Positions 14,080-14,162 of a DNA stretch of 14,162 nt are shown piece after piece (positions within the stretch are counted from its first letter, which is position 1; every line of letters begins with the position of its first letter). A program made the translations under genes and the position numbers. Under the pieces are notes generated by a model, which was given only the letters and a program-made list of their open reading frames with translations, had not been told where the DNA came from and searched no databases. This DNA is from Bryobacterales bacterium. GTDB lineage: Bacteria > Acidobacteriota > Terriglobia > Bryobacterales > Bryobacteraceae. Location: contig PLRZ01000664.1 in NCBI GenBank assembly GCA_003164075.1, positions 1 to 14,162 on the forward strand, given 5' to 3'.

Positions 14080-14096
14080 GGCCCTCCAAGAGGGTC
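14080..14096 (+). terminator. Short hairpin after hoxH (weak terminator candidate)
   Basis: CCCTC (14082-14086) and GAGGG (14090-14094) form a tight stem with a 3-base loop. It extends by a G-U and a G-C pair to 14080 and 14096. It lies 9 bases after the hoxH stop. There is no T tract, so it may be only an mRNA-stabilising hairpin or chance. The remaining bases to 14162 hold no gene I can support. Confidence 0.25.
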
Positions 14097-14162
14097 GAAA
14101 TGAGTCTCCGAACTCCTGATGTCATGGAATGCAGGTGAGAAGCCGCGAAAGAATATCCTGTG

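Noticed and set aside
1..14162. CRISPR array, insertion sequence, tRNA or rRNA genes
   Set aside because: No regularly spaced repeats, transposase frames, terminal inverted repeats with target duplications, or tRNA-like foldings were seen on reading both strands.

Overview
The window looks like a chromosomal segment of an Acidobacteriota bacterium, most likely of the Solibacter/Bryobacterales type. The evidence is a permease of the ADOP class (a family expanded in that phylum), a FecR-domain protein with a long aromatic-rich region, moderately high GC, and ATGA start/stop overlaps inside operons. This placement is inferred from gene content and was not checked by any search.

Layout. (1) 1-891, plus strand: a BrnT/BrnA-type toxin-antitoxin operon with an extra XRE-type helix-turn-helix gene. 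The toxin reading frame is broken: it has no start codon and a +1 frameshift in a C5 run. Both downstream genes are intact and joined by ATGA overlaps. A perfect palindrome lies between the -35 and -10 of the likely promoter. (2) 950-5691, minus strand: two multi-spanning membrane proteins resembling GT-C (family 39-like) glycosyltransferases, overlapping by 29 bases, then a secreted FecR-domain protein closed by a strong intrinsic terminator at 950-987. (3) 5756-8200, plus strand: an ADOP/MacB-like ABC permease, transcribed divergently from the glycosyltransferases. (4) 8296-8832, minus strand: a second BrnT/BrnA module. Its toxin has lost its middle and is joined out of frame, while its antitoxin is intact with a good ribosome binding site. 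(5) 9046-14071, plus strand: hoxEFUYH, a complete five-subunit bidirectional NAD-linked [NiFe] hydrogenase of the group 3d type. HoxEFU form the diaphorase and HoxYH the hydrogenase. The genes are tightly packed except for a 222-base structured gap between hoxF and hoxU.

How the genes work together. HoxH and HoxY oxidise H2 or reduce protons. Electrons pass through the iron-sulfur clusters of HoxY, HoxU, HoxE and HoxF to the FMN/NAD(H) site of HoxF. No maturation gene (hyp, hoxW) lies inside the window. The glycosyltransferase-like proteins, FecR-domain protein and ADOP permease suggest cell-envelope functions, but nothing here fixes their substrates.

The most unusual point is that two separate BrnT toxins within 8 kb are both inactivated, by different lesions, while both partner antitoxins stay open. 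Each module also has a recognisable palindromic operator candidate. I found no clearly undescribed enzyme system. The best leads are the broken toxin modules with their operators, the three-gene toxin-antitoxin-XRE arrangement, and the structured hoxF-hoxU gap.
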